From Campylorhamphus procurvoides (Eukaryota; Chordata; Aves; Passeriformes; Dendrocolaptidae), in NCBI GenBank assembly GCA_013396655.1, contig WBMV01008244.1:1019-65018 (forward strand): a stretch of DNA of 64,000 nucleotides, given 5' to 3'. Made by a program: the position numbers and the translations under genes. The notes beneath the pieces are model-generated. The model ran no database searches. It worked only from the letters and a program-made list of their open reading frames with translations, and was not told the DNA's origin. Position 1 is the first letter of the stretch. The number at the start of each line of letters is the position of its first letter. Shown here piece after piece: positions 52,641 to 64,000 of the stretch.

Positions 52641-55600
52641 GAATTGAAAACTGACAGCCTAATGAATTAAACTCTGCACGAGAACAGTGTTGACTGTGAA
52701 AATCGGGATGACTTATGATTTAGTCCTAAGCTGCAGAAAAAAACAAACCAAAACCCACCCAAAACTCTGCAAGTACAAGCACTTGCAATTTCCACTGAAT
52801 TTCATGGGTCTTGTGAAAAAACAGGCTACTCTAGGAGAAACCAAGTCAATTAAATAAGAGGAAATGTCACCTCTCTATACCTGCTGTTCACAAAATCACC
52901 CAGCTATCAAATGGTACCTTAAGCACTTCCCCCACTATGAAATTGCTAAAAGTGCCTTGCCTAGAATAATCTTGGAACATCAAAGCTTGTTTAGGTGTTT
53001 GATCCAGAGGGGACAAGGTATAGATTTTATAGCTAATCAAGCCTGAAGTAAAAGATGAACAAAGTGAACCAAACTGATGACTACTATAGCTATAATCATG
53101 TTGGCAGGACATCCTGCCTTGTCAAAGTCATTTAGTTTTTTCTAGATATGAGAAGAATCCTCACTTTTCTCTGATACTTTGGTATAGTATCTGTAATGGA
53201 CATTTCTGTGAGCAAAAAAATATATTTGGAGCAAACATCAGTAAGCCACAGAAAAAAGGGCAGTTTCTTAGTGTTCTGCCACTGATATCAAAACAATGTA
53301 TTAAAACTCAGATGTGTTATAAACAAAAAGTCTAGAGTTATTCTTGGAACCATTATACTTCAGCATCTAAAACAGTGTTTAATTTATACAGCAGCTTTAA
53401 AATACTCTTAACTAGTGTCTTCCAAGTACAAATCCTGTTCTTTGAGCTTTGTACCAAAGAAGAGCTAGAAGAATACAAAAAAATGCTAATGAATATTCAC
53501 ATGTCTTGAAGTGAACCTCCTTCATTCATGAACATTTTGAGAGACTCAATTGTTTTAGGACAAATCTTCACAGGAAGTATAAAGGTGTAACAATGCATAT
53601 AATTAATAATCAAATAAAGAAAACCTGCATTACCGAACTAATAGGCCTTTCTATAGGGAGCCATAAAGGTCTTTGGGAAATGTGCCTTGCTTTACTCCAG
53701 TTTTCCACAGGTTCTAGTCAAAGCAGATTTTGGGTCTGTTTTTGGGTCTGGTTGCCACCTGTGCCTCACTACCTGCAGTGAATTTGTTTCAGCGACATTG
53801 TATTTAATCTTTTTATTTGTTACAAATCTGCAGTTGCAAATTCCCACCAAAGACAATTTTTTTTGCATCATAAATGATGTAATTTTTCAGTCTTGAATAT
53901 TCCAATTCCCACAGTAATTTGATTGGTAGGTGGGCCTACCTGGAAAAGTGACCCTGAAAGGAATTTTAGGAGACAAAATAGGAATGAGGTCACTTCAGTG
54001 AAGTGTGCACAGGAGCTATTATATCTGTGGTACTTTGCAGCACCTCCTGCTTCTCCATTAACATCTACTGCAGGAAGTGATGCTCCTTTGAAGGAGGACT
54101 CATTGTACACCTAGGAGAATCTGTGTCAGGTTTCTTCAAGGTTGGCAAGAGGGGTTGAATTTGTTGTACTTACGTATCTATTAGAATGAAAAAAAATAGA
54201 ATTTGACTGGAAAAAGATGTAATTTTGCTGCTGAAATGCACACTTTATAGTGCTGCTATAGATGGAGAACCACAGAGCAAGTCTGAGAGCCCTGCTGTGT
54301 AGGTATAGAAGCCTCCAGATCACTGCCAGTGCTGAGGTGAGATCAGAAGACTTCCACAAGAAGAGAATCAGAAAAATACAGGAGATGATGGGATTTTAAA
54401 CAGTGTTCCATTCTGGTGTTTAAAGCACAAAAAACAGCAAACCAATTCAAAGCAGTGTTAGTGTTTAAAAAAGACTCAGAATTATTGTACTTGACTGCCC
54501 ACTTAAGATTTCTGAGGTGTACATACCATAATTTGCAGCCGAGTAACCTTGACAAGACCAAATACACTTTTGTTAGTACTATTAACTAAGTCATTAAACA
54601 TATTCACATGCCTATTTATAAATTGTATTCACTATTTTCAAGATATAAGACTACTGTGCTCTCCTAAATTACCCTGATGTATTTAAAGCAGAAACAAAGG
54701 CTGGGATTTTTGTTTGTTACTCTCTCATCTTGTGAATTCTCCTCACTCCTGCATTCATTGAGTTGTTGGATGAGTAGCTCATTAATGTGATTTCTATCTG
54801 TGTCTAAAGGCACAGGCAGCAGCACTGTTATGTAACAGCTTGAAAAGACAGCTATAAATAACCTCCTTTAATAACCATAAATTTACATTAGAAAGGTAGA
54901 TAAACTCTGAAGTGAAAAACGTTTATTTTTATCTGATGTTACTGTTTCATAATCTCAGTGTTATCAGACTCATTCTGAATAATTTAGGGAGGTCTTGGCG
55001 TTTTATACCATCTGGGAAAGTCTTGCATATCAAATGGATTTATATGATGAGAACAGGGATTTAAAGAGCTAGGGTTCTCTTTGGGCCTCAGCCTTACCTG
55101 GCACACATTCCAAAGCTCCAGGTGACATCCCCTGCAGATTAGAGTACATTTGGCCCTTATTTTAGCCATTTTCTAGACATAAACACTCCTGTCTAAATAA
55201 TCTGAAGGAAATCAACCTTGATGGAAATTTGAAGTGTCCTTCCTTGATACCATTAACTGGCTCTCTTAATTTTGGGCATTTACTGAATTTATGCCTTCCT
55301 TTGGCCAAACACCTTGGAAGGAAAATACTGGCAGGCATAATCAAAGTGTTCAGGTTTACAGTTGCTGTCAATCCATCCTCACCTCTGTACTGAACAGTTG
55401 GAAGGCTGAGAGGATGGTTTCATAAAACCTTCAATAGGTGTATGAAGATACAGAAAATCTAGTAATCTGATTGTGATTACTAGTAGAGAAAGTGATAAAG
55501 ACATAATTGGAAAAGGAATGCAGGTTTATGTGGTCTCTAAGTCTACACCACCTGTTTTACAGTACTGCCGTGTAATGCCTCCTTCCAGTTCCATCTCTGT

Positions 55601-55685
55601 AGGGGCAGGAGCAGCTGAGCAGAGAGAGTGCAGGGGCAGGAACCCATCCCATGTGCTTCTGGTGGCAGGATCAGTGCCAGGCTGC
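52641..55685. other. No recognisable gene
   Basis: No exon with a recognisable protein, RNA gene or clear repeat was found. Confidence 0.5.
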
Positions 55686-55797
55686 ATGAGGCTTGGAGCA
55701 ACCCGGGCTGGTGGAAGGTGTCCCTGCCTGTGGCTGGGCTGGAATGAGATGAGCTTTGAGGTCCCCTCCAGCCCAAACCAGTCTGGGATTCCATGAG
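55686..55797 (+). repeat. CR1 LINE 3' end
   Basis: The motifs 'aggcttggagcaacccgggc', 'tggtggaaggtgtccctgcc' and 'cagtctgggattccatgagc' mark a sense CR1 tail. Confidence 0.88.
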
Positions 55798-56069
55798 CCT
55801 TCTGCTGGCACCAAGGGACACCAGGTGTAATGTTGTTCCTCCGTTATTGTTTTCCAGGTAGCATTAATATATTGGACTACTTTATCTCCAGCCCCATCCT
55901 GCTAACATACCAGTACAGAGATACCTGTCTGGAGTTGGTTTGAGTCAGCTTCACCCAGGACACCTTAAAATAACCTTCCACACCTCATTGCTTCATCATA
56001 TTGATGAAGTTTCACCTTCTGAGTTGCATTTATTCAGAGCTGGATTTTTGGAGCAGGTGTGGTAGTATG

Positions 56070-56155
56070 TTGGGTTTGGTTTTTATCTTGGTTTTGTTTG
56101 GTTGGATGTTTTGCTTTATTTTTGTTTTGTTTGTTTGTTTTGGTAGAGGGGTGTT
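56070..56155. repeat. T/G-rich low-complexity stretch
   Basis: A run of tttg/gttt units (gttttgtttgtttgttttgg and similar) with no other feature. Confidence 0.8.
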
Positions 56156-56479
56156 TTAAAAGATTTTACATTACCTCAACATTGTAAAATATCAAATGCT
56201 TGAAGATTAAATGTTTTCTTGGCCAGATGGTCCATCATCACTGTGCCATTCAAATACTTCCTTTTTTTTGAACATGGATTTTGAAGTGTTTCCCTGTCAA
56301 CAGATCACCTCATAACATACTGCTAGAGGTTTTTTCTAGCTTTATAAAAAATTGATTATTTTTAAAGCTTTAATCCAATGCAAGTATATGACTCTTTGCT
56401 TCCTTAGCAGTTGTTTTTCAGATCTTCAGACCAAACAAGCGACTTTGTAAAACCTCTCAGTAATTCTTCCCCTTCCATT

Positions 56480-56780
56480 TTCATATTTCAGTAGAAACAT
56501 TATCAGCACCTGGTGTTTTGTTATTTACTGCCTGTATTTTGATTGCCTCTTAAATCTCTTGAAATCCATCCACAAATGGCTCAGCTGCTTGGAGAACAAC
56601 CATTTATTGTTTGCCTTTCCCCCTCTCACAATTAAGCAGCTCATTAAAGCATTCCCTCTATCGCTCTGTAATCATATTCTTTGTGACCAAGAATTTTCCA
56701 TTTGTGTTATCAGACTTACTCGGGTGTACATTGCTGTGCACACAAAATTCTCATATTCCCAGTGTGTCTATCCCATTCCA
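56480..56780. repeat. Possible ancient LINE remnant
   Basis: Phrases such as 'cattatcagcacctggtgtt' and 'ttgattgcctcttaaatctc' are reminiscent of the antisense reverse-transcriptase region of very old LINEs. The divergence is high and the call is weak. Confidence 0.25.
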
Positions 56781-56935
56781 GTTCTCCACCCCACCAGGTG
56801 ACCAGCTCACTAAATGGAGGCATTTGCACTGTCTTGTGGTGTGAGGATGTGCTGGCTCCATGTGGATCTCACCACTGCAGCATGGAAGAGGAAAGTAGAG
56901 CAGTGCAGCCAGGATGCTATAACTCAGCTCCTGAC

Positions 56936-56996
56936 GTTAGTAATTCTTACCCTTATGTTAGTAATTCCTACCCCAATGTTAGTAAATCCTGCCTTA
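56936..56996. repeat. Short tandem repeat, 21 bp unit, three copies
   Basis: The unit 'gttagtaattcttaccctta' is repeated with small changes at 56936, 56957 and 56978. Confidence 0.85.
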
Positions 56997-56999
56997 TTG

Positions 57000-59054
57000 T
57001 ATTCTTACTGTTGCTCTGAAAGATGTGTTGGATGTTTAATTAATTAATTGTACTTAACTGTCACATTTCATCAATGAGCTTTAAGGTCCTAAGTGCACTT
57101 TGCTGGCCCTTTTGAAAATCTAAGAAAGTATTTAAGAACAATAATTTTCCAGTGATACATTGAATACTCATCACCATACACTGCTGATGAAAGAAAGGTA
57201 ATAACTACTGAGACTGCAAACCCTACTTTAAAAGCTAGGAAGTGCTGGCATACGGACATTTTCTCACCTCATTCACAGCACAGGATACAAGGTTCTCCCT
57301 ATCTACCTCTTACCTCCTCACTGATAATTATACTAAGTGTAAGCACGTTGTAGTGATTGTGCCATGGACTAATAATCCCAGTCTTCACTGAATTTATCTT
57401 CATAACATGCCTATGAAGAAAGGCTACACATTGACTGAGAGAAAAAAAAAGCCCTCTATTTTGGGGAGCAATTTAAGGTGTAAGGGCTTGATTTGGCAGA
57501 GCTTTTACCACCACACATCTTTCTGGGCCCAGCTCCCACTGACTTAATTGCAGCTGTGAAGTTCAGCTCTTCTCTCAATCAGACCATACGATTTCAGGAT
57601 GTCTAGTCAGAAAATGAGTAATACACAGACAGGAGCTACAGGGAGAAGTGAACTGTCCAGCAGCACACAGTCCTCTGGGATAGCAAATGGAAAAGCATTG
57701 CTAAGGTACTGATAAATAAAACAGTAGCTGAATAAATAGTGGGGAAAATGCTTTAGGTAAATAAAACTCCTGTATAAGTTTACTTGCTTAGAATAGGTGA
57801 GAGCTGGTTAACTTCTGTACTACCTAAATTAGACCTGAGTAAACTTTCACCGGGTGTCCCTGACCAGCAGCAGGATTTAACTATTTTTTACTCCAAGATG
57901 CTTGTGCCCTTCCTGAAACCCATTCTCCTGTTGTAGGTAAGGACAGATCCTCCACACAATAACTTCATTCATTAAATAACTGATTAATTCCCAGCGTGTG
58001 CAATTCACCAGGAATGGTGCAAAGATCCAACCATTAAACATCTGTTGAAGAGAGGATACATACAAACAAGGACAAATTAAGATGGCCCTACCAGCCTGAC
58101 TTTGGATTTAGAAAACATAATGGTCTGTCGAGAATGGTCATTCTTCAAAGCTTCTAAAAAAGCAAATTATAAAATACACAGAAATTCCATCCCATGGAAT
58201 CACGTTTCTCCCTAGATAAATTAACAGTTCAGTCTTCAGCAAACATATCTATAACAAATGGAACTGTACATTACTGTAAAATACCATCCACTACAAAGCC
58301 CAATTCACCACCAGAAGGTAAAAAACATATTTTGCAATAAAAGTTCAAAATACAGTGTCAAAAATTAAGAGTTGTCATTCACAAAATTTCATTCCAGGGC
58401 TCTGAACACAAATTATTATGGATCTGCCAAGTGATGGTTAAGACTTCCCTCTTTTTTCTTCTTCCTAATTGTCCTACTTCCCATGCAGTTCCAGGACACT
58501 GAGCAATACACAGGAGAAGGTCAAGGCTGATGAAACGGAGCTCCTCACTGTGCCCCAGGAGGTCCAGGAGCCCAGCCCAGGGCTGCTCTGCAGAGCTCAT
58601 GGACCACCAGCGTCCGAAACACAGGCTCCCTACATGCAGCTTACCTGGGGAGCATTGGGGGCTCCTCACTTGGCTTAAGCATGACTTAGCAGGATGCAAC
58701 ACCCTTTACAAAAATAGCTGCTAATTGATAGTCTGTAATCAGGAAATTTGCCTTGCCTTGGTCTCATGTAAAGACCAAAGATAAGAAAGAACAAAAGAGC
58801 TGTTTTTGTTTTTAAGCAAGAAACTCAGACACTGGAGCTCTCCATCAGTAAAACCATGAATCCACAAAAATGTGAAATCATTAAATGCAACTTAGACGAT
58901 GTCCTGTGGCCGGCACCCTTACCGAATTTTGCTACATTTGTTTGTGGGTGTCGCATGTGAAGGGCACAGACCCCGTGCTGTAAAGGATGTTATAAATGTC
59001 CTTTAAGGGCTCACGGTCTGGCCGTGGGTCTGTTCCTTTGAGCCACCTCCTCAC
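57000..59054. other. No recognisable gene
   Basis: AT-rich sequence left of the second CpG-rich patch. No exon with an identifiable protein was seen. Confidence 0.5.
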
Positions 59055-59093
59055 CTTTCGCTGCTTTTCACTCACTGCTGACTTCTTTCCTGC
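59055..59093 (-). other. Candidate small exon of an unidentified minus-strand transcript
   Basis: Thirty-nine bases are bounded by a strong acceptor (ccctgtgttctttgtgtcccag) and a consensus donor (AAAG|GTGAGG). The frame is open (AGKKSAVSEKQRK). It lies about 200 bp downstream, on the minus strand, of a CpG-rich patch, so the two could be the start of one transcript. Without splicing, the frame would continue to a stop near 58932. No family was recognised, and it may be non-coding or chance. Confidence 0.25.
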
Positions 59094-59274
59094 CTGGGAC
59101 ACAAAGAACACAGGGAAATGAGCCTTACTTGGAGGGCATGAGCATATAGAAAATAGGTATTTCTCTAAGCAACCTAAGGGCCGTAAAGCCAATTAGCAGG
59201 CTGGAGCACCTCTATGACAACAGAAGGCAGAGAGTTGGCATTGTTAGTGGCGGGTAAAAGTGTATTTTCAAACG

Positions 59275-59640
59275 CTGCACTCCGGCCCTGGGCGGCCCCT
59301 GGGGCGGGCCGGGTCGAGGCCCTGTCCTCCATCCCTATCCCGGCCCTGATCGAGGCCGCCCTGTCCCCAGTCCCTATCCCGGCCCTGTCCCCTTGCCCTG
59401 CCCTGGGCCCTCTCGAGGCCACCTTGTCCCCTTGACCCCCTGTCCTGTCCCGGCCCTGTTCCCCATCCTTATCCCGACCCTGTTCCGCCCTGTCCCCCAG
59501 CCCTGCCCCGCCCCTGCCCCGGCCCAGCCCCGTTCGAGGCCNCGGAATGCGGCGGTGTGTGGGGGCCGGGCCCGGGAGAGCTCCCCGGCACGGCCCGGGC
59601 TGTGAGTGCCCGCACACCCGGCACTGTGCTCTCCTGTACC
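59275..59640. promoter_or_regulatory. CpG-rich patch, possible second promoter
   Basis: High G+C with many CpG (for example ctgggcggcccctggggcgg and gggccgggcccgggagagct). It also contains loose C-rich repeats of the type cctgtccc...atcccggccctg. It ends in an assembly gap. Which gene, if any, starts here and on which strand cannot be told. Position 59542 is an N. Confidence 0.4.
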
Positions 59641-59650
59641 CCTCACACAC

Positions 59651-59907
59651 NNNNNNNNNNNNNNNNNNNNNNNNNNNNNNNNNNNNNNNNNNNNNNNNNN
59701 NNNNNNNNNNNNNNNNNNNNNNNNNNNNNNNNNNNNNNNNNNNNNNNNNNNNNNNNNNNNNNNNNNNNNNNNNNNNNNNNNNNNNNNNNNNNNNNNNNNN
59801 NNNNNNNNNNNNNNNNNNNNNNNNNNNNNNNNNNNNNNNNNNNNNNNNNNNNNNNNNNNNNNNNNNNNNNNNNNNNNNNNNNNNNNNNNNNNNNNNNNNN
59901 NNNNNNN
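59651..59907. other. Assembly gap of 257 N
   Basis: A run of N between the CpG-rich patch and a C-rich minisatellite. The true content and length are unknown. Confidence 0.99.
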
Positions 59908-60250
59908 CTCCTGTCCCCCTCAAACCCCCCCGCTTCTGTCCCCCTCACACACACACACAGACCCACTTCTGTACCCCACATAGCCCCCCCGGCTCTCCTG
60001 TACCCCACAGTGCTCCCCGGCTCTCCTGTACCCCTCACACACACACCTGCTTCTCCTGTACCCCTCACACATCCCCCCCTGCTTCTGTACCCCACAGTGT
60101 CCCCTTTCTCCTGTACCACTCACACACAACCCTGCTTCTCCTTTACTCCCCCCCACTCTCCCACCTGCCTCTGTACCCCACACGTGCCCACCCTGCCACC
60201 ACAAACCCCACATTGGCCACCCTGCTGCCCCACACACACGCACAGGGCCA
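59908..60250. repeat. C-rich minisatellite, first copy
   Basis: Variable units built on 'ctcctgtacccctcacacac' with cctgcttct spacers fill this stretch. Reverse frames read as repetitive E-G-Y-R-R and V-C-V-R-G-T-G strings, which are repeat translations and not a gene. Confidence 0.9.
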
Positions 60251-61555
60251 CCCCATACGTGCATCCCTGCAGCCCCACGTGTGTGGGGACAGCACCCAGG
60301 ACTTGTGCCGCTGGTGAGGACATGCCCCTTCCCTCCCTGTGCTCAGTGGTAAAGGTCCTGACAGGTTTGAGCTCGGGGAATGGACAGGGGGGAGTTGCAG
60401 CCAAGTTGTGAGTCTTGGTGCTGCTCTCAGTGTAGGTACCAACACCCTGAGCACATCACCTGGGCAACAAAGTCAAGTTTCAAAAGGTGAAAGCTTTCTC
60501 GGTGTTCTTTTGGTGCTGAGCATGCGGGATGTACTCCAGGAACTCCTGGCTGGGAGCTGCTGTCCTGCATGGCATGAGGGGGAGGCCTGGGTAGTGTTCA
60601 ACGCAGGGGCTGAAGGGAAATCCCCCAGCATGTGCAAATTTAGAAACTTCATCTCAGTCTTCATGTTGGAGAAGTGCTGCCAGCTCCTTGTCCTTCCTCT
60701 GGCACCCTGGAGTGGTAACTGGGATCAGGAATGAGCAGGAGGTGGCCTCCTGGAAAAGAAGTGGCAGCAGAGACAAGTTTAGGATGATACTTCCATGTGT
60801 GCCAGAAGGATGTGTGTAGCAGTTTTGAGTTGTTTTGTGGCTGGCAAGTACTGAAATAAATCTTACAGGGCTGTGTTTTCCCTTTCTGTCTGTTTGCTTG
60901 CTGGTCCTACACTTCTCTAGGCTGGGTACAAACTCTTGGACTTTGCCATTTTACGTATTTGAGGGTGCTTATGCATAAGAGCAGTAATAAATTTTATCCA
61001 AAAGTTGACTGAATGGACGTTACTAAATGAGCTACTCCTGGTCAAGGAATTTAATTTTTAATGGACCATTTTAGTGAAATTCTCAAAATTGTGGGTTTTT
61101 TTCCTCTTTCCTTTCTCTAATCTTTAAAGTCAACTGAGTGTTTAAAATAATTTGGTTTATGTGGTAAAGTGCATCATATAAAACCAAAAAACTCAACAAA
61201 GCAGTAATAAAGTCTTGGAAGTGCAGACTGTCCTTCCTGGTTTGCCAGCGAGCTGCTGGGTGATGTTGGGCTGGCTGCAGCCATTCCCACGTGTGCCAGG
61301 CACTGTCCAGCTGTCAGAAGGATGGACACCTTTGCAAATCTCACTGCAATCTGTAGATGGAAAGATAAAAGACTGCATTCTAGGGAAATACTGGCTTTGG
61401 GCCACATTTGTATCACTGATAAGGGTGATTTGTGGGCACTCTGAGAGCAAGTTATACTGGTGCCAGCAATGGTTCACATGCCTCATGCAGACAGGCTTCA
61501 ACATCCTTTTCCATCCTCTCCCTCTGCCCTTCAGATATTAATTTTCGTTGAGAAT
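59908..61555. repeat. Near-identical 1.75 kb block, copy 1
   Basis: From about 59950 on, this block repeats at an offset of exactly 1747 bases (60301 matches 62048; 61501 matches 63248). Wherever I compared the unique part the copies are identical. They differ slightly only in the minisatellite. Copy 1 ends at a single N (61556), exactly where copy 2 continues into new sequence. No gene is recognised within the block. Confidence 0.95.
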
Positions 61556-61556
61556 N

Positions 61557-61910
61557 GTGCCCCTCAAACCCCCCTGCTTCTGTACCCCTCACACACACAC
61601 ACGGCACCGTGCTCTCCTGTCCCCCTCCCATGCACACACACACGGCACAGTGCTGTCCTGTACCCCTCAAACACCCCTGCTTCTGTACCCCTCACACACA
61701 CACACAGACCCACTTCTGTACCCCACATAGCCCCCCCGGCTCTCCTGTACCCCACAGTGCTCCCCGGCTCTCCTGTACCCCTCACACACACACCTGCTTC
61801 TCCTGTACCCCTCACACATCCCCCCCTGCTTCTGTACCCCACAGTGTCCCCTTTCTCCTGTACCACTCACACACAACCCTGCTTCTCCTTTACTCCCCCC
61901 CACTCTCCCA
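61557..61910. repeat. C-rich minisatellite, second copy
   Basis: The same unit family as at 59908-60250, with additional units containing (ac)n runs such as 'ccctcacacacacacacggc'. Confidence 0.9.
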
Positions 61911-63302
61911 CCTGCCTCTGTACCCCACACGTGCCCACCCTGCCACCACAAACCCCACATTGGCCACCCTGCTGCCCCACACACACGCACAGGGCCACCC
62001 CATACGTGCATCCCTGCAGCCCCACGTGTGTGGGGACAGCACCCAGGACTTGTGCCGCTGGTGAGGACATGCCCCTTCCCTCCCTGTGCTCAGTGGTAAA
62101 GGTCCTGACAGGTTTGAGCTCGGGGAATGGACAGGGGGGAGTTGCAGCCAAGTTGTGAGTCTTGGTGCTGCTCTCAGTGTAGGTACCAACACCCTGAGCA
62201 CATCACCTGGGCAACAAAGTCAAGTTTCAAAAGGTGAAAGCTTTCTCGGTGTTCTTTTGGTGCTGAGCATGCGGGATGTACTCCAGGAACTCCTGGCTGG
62301 GAGCTGCTGTCCTGCATGGCATGAGGGGGAGGCCTGGGTAGTGTTCAACGCAGGGGCTGAAGGGAAATCCCCCAGCATGTGCAAATTTAGAAACTTCATC
62401 TCAGTCTTCATGTTGGAGAAGTGCTGCCAGCTCCTTGTCCTTCCTCTGGCACCCTGGAGTGGTAACTGGGATCAGGAATGAGCAGGAGGTGGCCTCCTGG
62501 AAAAGAAGTGGCAGCAGAGACAAGTTTAGGATGATACTTCCATGTGTGCCAGAAGGATGTGTGTAGCAGTTTTGAGTTGTTTTGTGGCTGGCAAGTACTG
62601 AAATAAATCTTACAGGGCTGTGTTTTCCCTTTCTGTCTGTTTGCTTGCTGGTCCTACACTTCTCTAGGCTGGGTACAAACTCTTGGACTTTGCCATTTTA
62701 CGTATTTGAGGGTGCTTATGCATAAGAGCAGTAATAAATTTTATCCAAAAGTTGACTGAATGGACGTTACTAAATGAGCTACTCCTGGTCAAGGAATTTA
62801 ATTTTTAATGGACCATTTTAGTGAAATTCTCAAAATTGTGGGTTTTTTTCCTCTTTCCTTTCTCTAATCTTTAAAGTCAACTGAGTGTTTAAAATAATTT
62901 GGTTTATGTGGTAAAGTGCATCATATAAAACCAAAAAACTCAACAAAGCAGTAATAAAGTCTTGGAAGTGCAGACTGTCCTTCCTGGTTTGCCAGCGAGC
63001 TGCTGGGTGATGTTGGGCTGGCTGCAGCCATTCCCACGTGTGCCAGGCACTGTCCAGCTGTCAGAAGGATGGACACCTTTGCAAATCTCACTGCAATCTG
63101 TAGATGGAAAGATAAAAGACTGCATTCTAGGGAAATACTGGCTTTGGGCCACATTTGTATCACTGATAAGGGTGATTTGTGGGCACTCTGAGAGCAAGTT
63201 ATACTGGTGCCAGCAATGGTTCACATGCCTCATGCAGACAGGCTTCAACATCCTTTTCCATCCTCTCCCTCTGCCCTTCAGATATTAATTTTCGTTGAGA
63301 AT
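61557..63302. repeat. Near-identical 1.75 kb block, copy 2
   Basis: It begins in the minisatellite (cccctcaaacccccctgctt) and ends at 63302, after which the sequence continues (tgtggaaagtataccgagct). It carries extra minisatellite units at its left end (61557-61660) not seen in copy 1, where they would fall in the N gap. Confidence 0.95.
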
Positions 63303-64000
63303 TGTGGAAAGTATACCGAGCTCATTTTCTGTGCACTGTCATTTTCTGTGCCGGGGTTGTTAATGTGTCTTTATTCACTTCTGCTTTGCGGGCCTGGCAG
63401 GATGTGGGTGGTAAAACTCAATGTGTATTTAGCAAACGCTCGGAGGAAGCAGGAGCTCTGTGTGTGTGAGTGAGCAGAGGCAGCAGAGCCCAGGGCAGGA
63501 GCTGACATTGCATCTGGGGCTCTGCTTCCCTCCACATCCTTACCCCTGCAGGCCCTGCACTGTGGGGCATTAGGAAGCAGTGTACCTGGAGGGGCAGCCC
63601 CACAACCTCCTGCTGACAAGTTTCCTGTGCCTTCCTGCTAGAGCTGTCAGTGGGAGCTGCTGCTGGAGTGGGGTGTCAAGCTGAACAAGTGAAGAAGTAC
63701 CAAATGTAATGGCTTCAGAAGTAGTGACTCTTCCTCACGTTTTCAAAGTGATGGGTGGGTTTGCATGCATGGTGGGAAGGTTTCTGTGCGTGGAGGCAGG
63801 GATTTTGAAAGGAAATGGTAAGATTCAGGCCCTGTGTGTCTGGAGAGGGCTGAGGTTGTGTAATATGGTTGATTACAAGGTTAGAGGTAGCGTATGAAAG
63901 TTGTTCTTGTGCAGCAGCATCTGGCTTCAAAAGACACCCTTTGAAGACCTGCATTACTCATCTCAGACATTCAGAATTCATATCTTTGTGTCCAATTTTG
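63303..64000. other. Unique sequence at the right edge; one weak exon candidate
   Basis: At 63709-63817 an ATG in good context (G at -3 and +4) opens a frame (MASEVVTLPHVFKVMGGF) that runs to a consensus donor (GGAAATG|GTAAGA). The protein is not recognised. I would treat it as unproven. Confidence 0.2.

Noticed and set aside
59174..60411. Frames of about 250-284 codons crossing the N gap
   Set aside because: Most of their length is N, and the remainder translates the C-rich minisatellite. They are not genes.
61010..61065. Frame containing TEWTLLNEL, considered as the missing next NUP210 exon
   Set aside because: The flanking residues do not match NUP210, there is no acceptor with the required phase, and a stop follows quickly.
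61460..62201. Frames of 100-232 codons in the duplicated block (for example reading C-T-P-H-T-H-T)
   Set aside because: They are translations of the CTCACACAC minisatellite. The same frames appear in both copies and in the opposite strand.

Overview
This is vertebrate nuclear DNA, most likely from a bird and perhaps a songbird. Genes are split by canonical GT-AG introns. CR1 LINE 3' ends recur in both orientations, with the typical avian motif of a purine-rich stretch followed by a 'gattctatga'-type end. There are also solo LTRs and GC-rich minisatellites next to a CpG island. No bacterial or organellar features were seen.

The one gene that can be reconstructed completely is HDAC11, on the minus strand. 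It has ten exons between the CpG island at about 38.46 kb and the stop codon at 11545, with a 3' UTR running left to about 9.89 kb. All phases join cleanly into a 355-residue protein with every expected catalytic residue. The start codon is split by intron 1. The 3' half of exon 9 has a tandem, decayed extra copy directly downstream in intron 9.

Layout. The left end (1-7.7 kb) holds an unidentified minus-strand ORF beside a CCAAT-rich, LTR-like segment, then sequence with no gene I could recognise. A solo LTR lies at 7.68-8.11 kb. HDAC11 fills 9.9-38.5 kb and its introns hold a few CR1 tails. The interval 38.5-47 kb is repeat rich: minisatellites, five CR1 pieces, and a second LTR of the 7.7 kb family sitting between two pieces of CR1. 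A single perfect-looking plus-strand exon of NUP210 lies at 47152-47283. Its position and divergent orientation match the NUP210-HDAC11 order known in mammals, but no neighbouring NUP210 exon was found on either side. From 47.3 to 59 kb there are only old repeats and AT-rich intergenic or intronic sequence. A second CpG-rich patch (59.28-59.64 kb) borders an N gap, followed by two near-identical 1.75 kb copies joined at a single N, which is probably an assembly duplication.

No novel multi-gene system is visible. The points most worth checking are the HDAC11 exon 9 duplication, the split start codon, the orphan NUP210 exon and the duplicated block at the right end.
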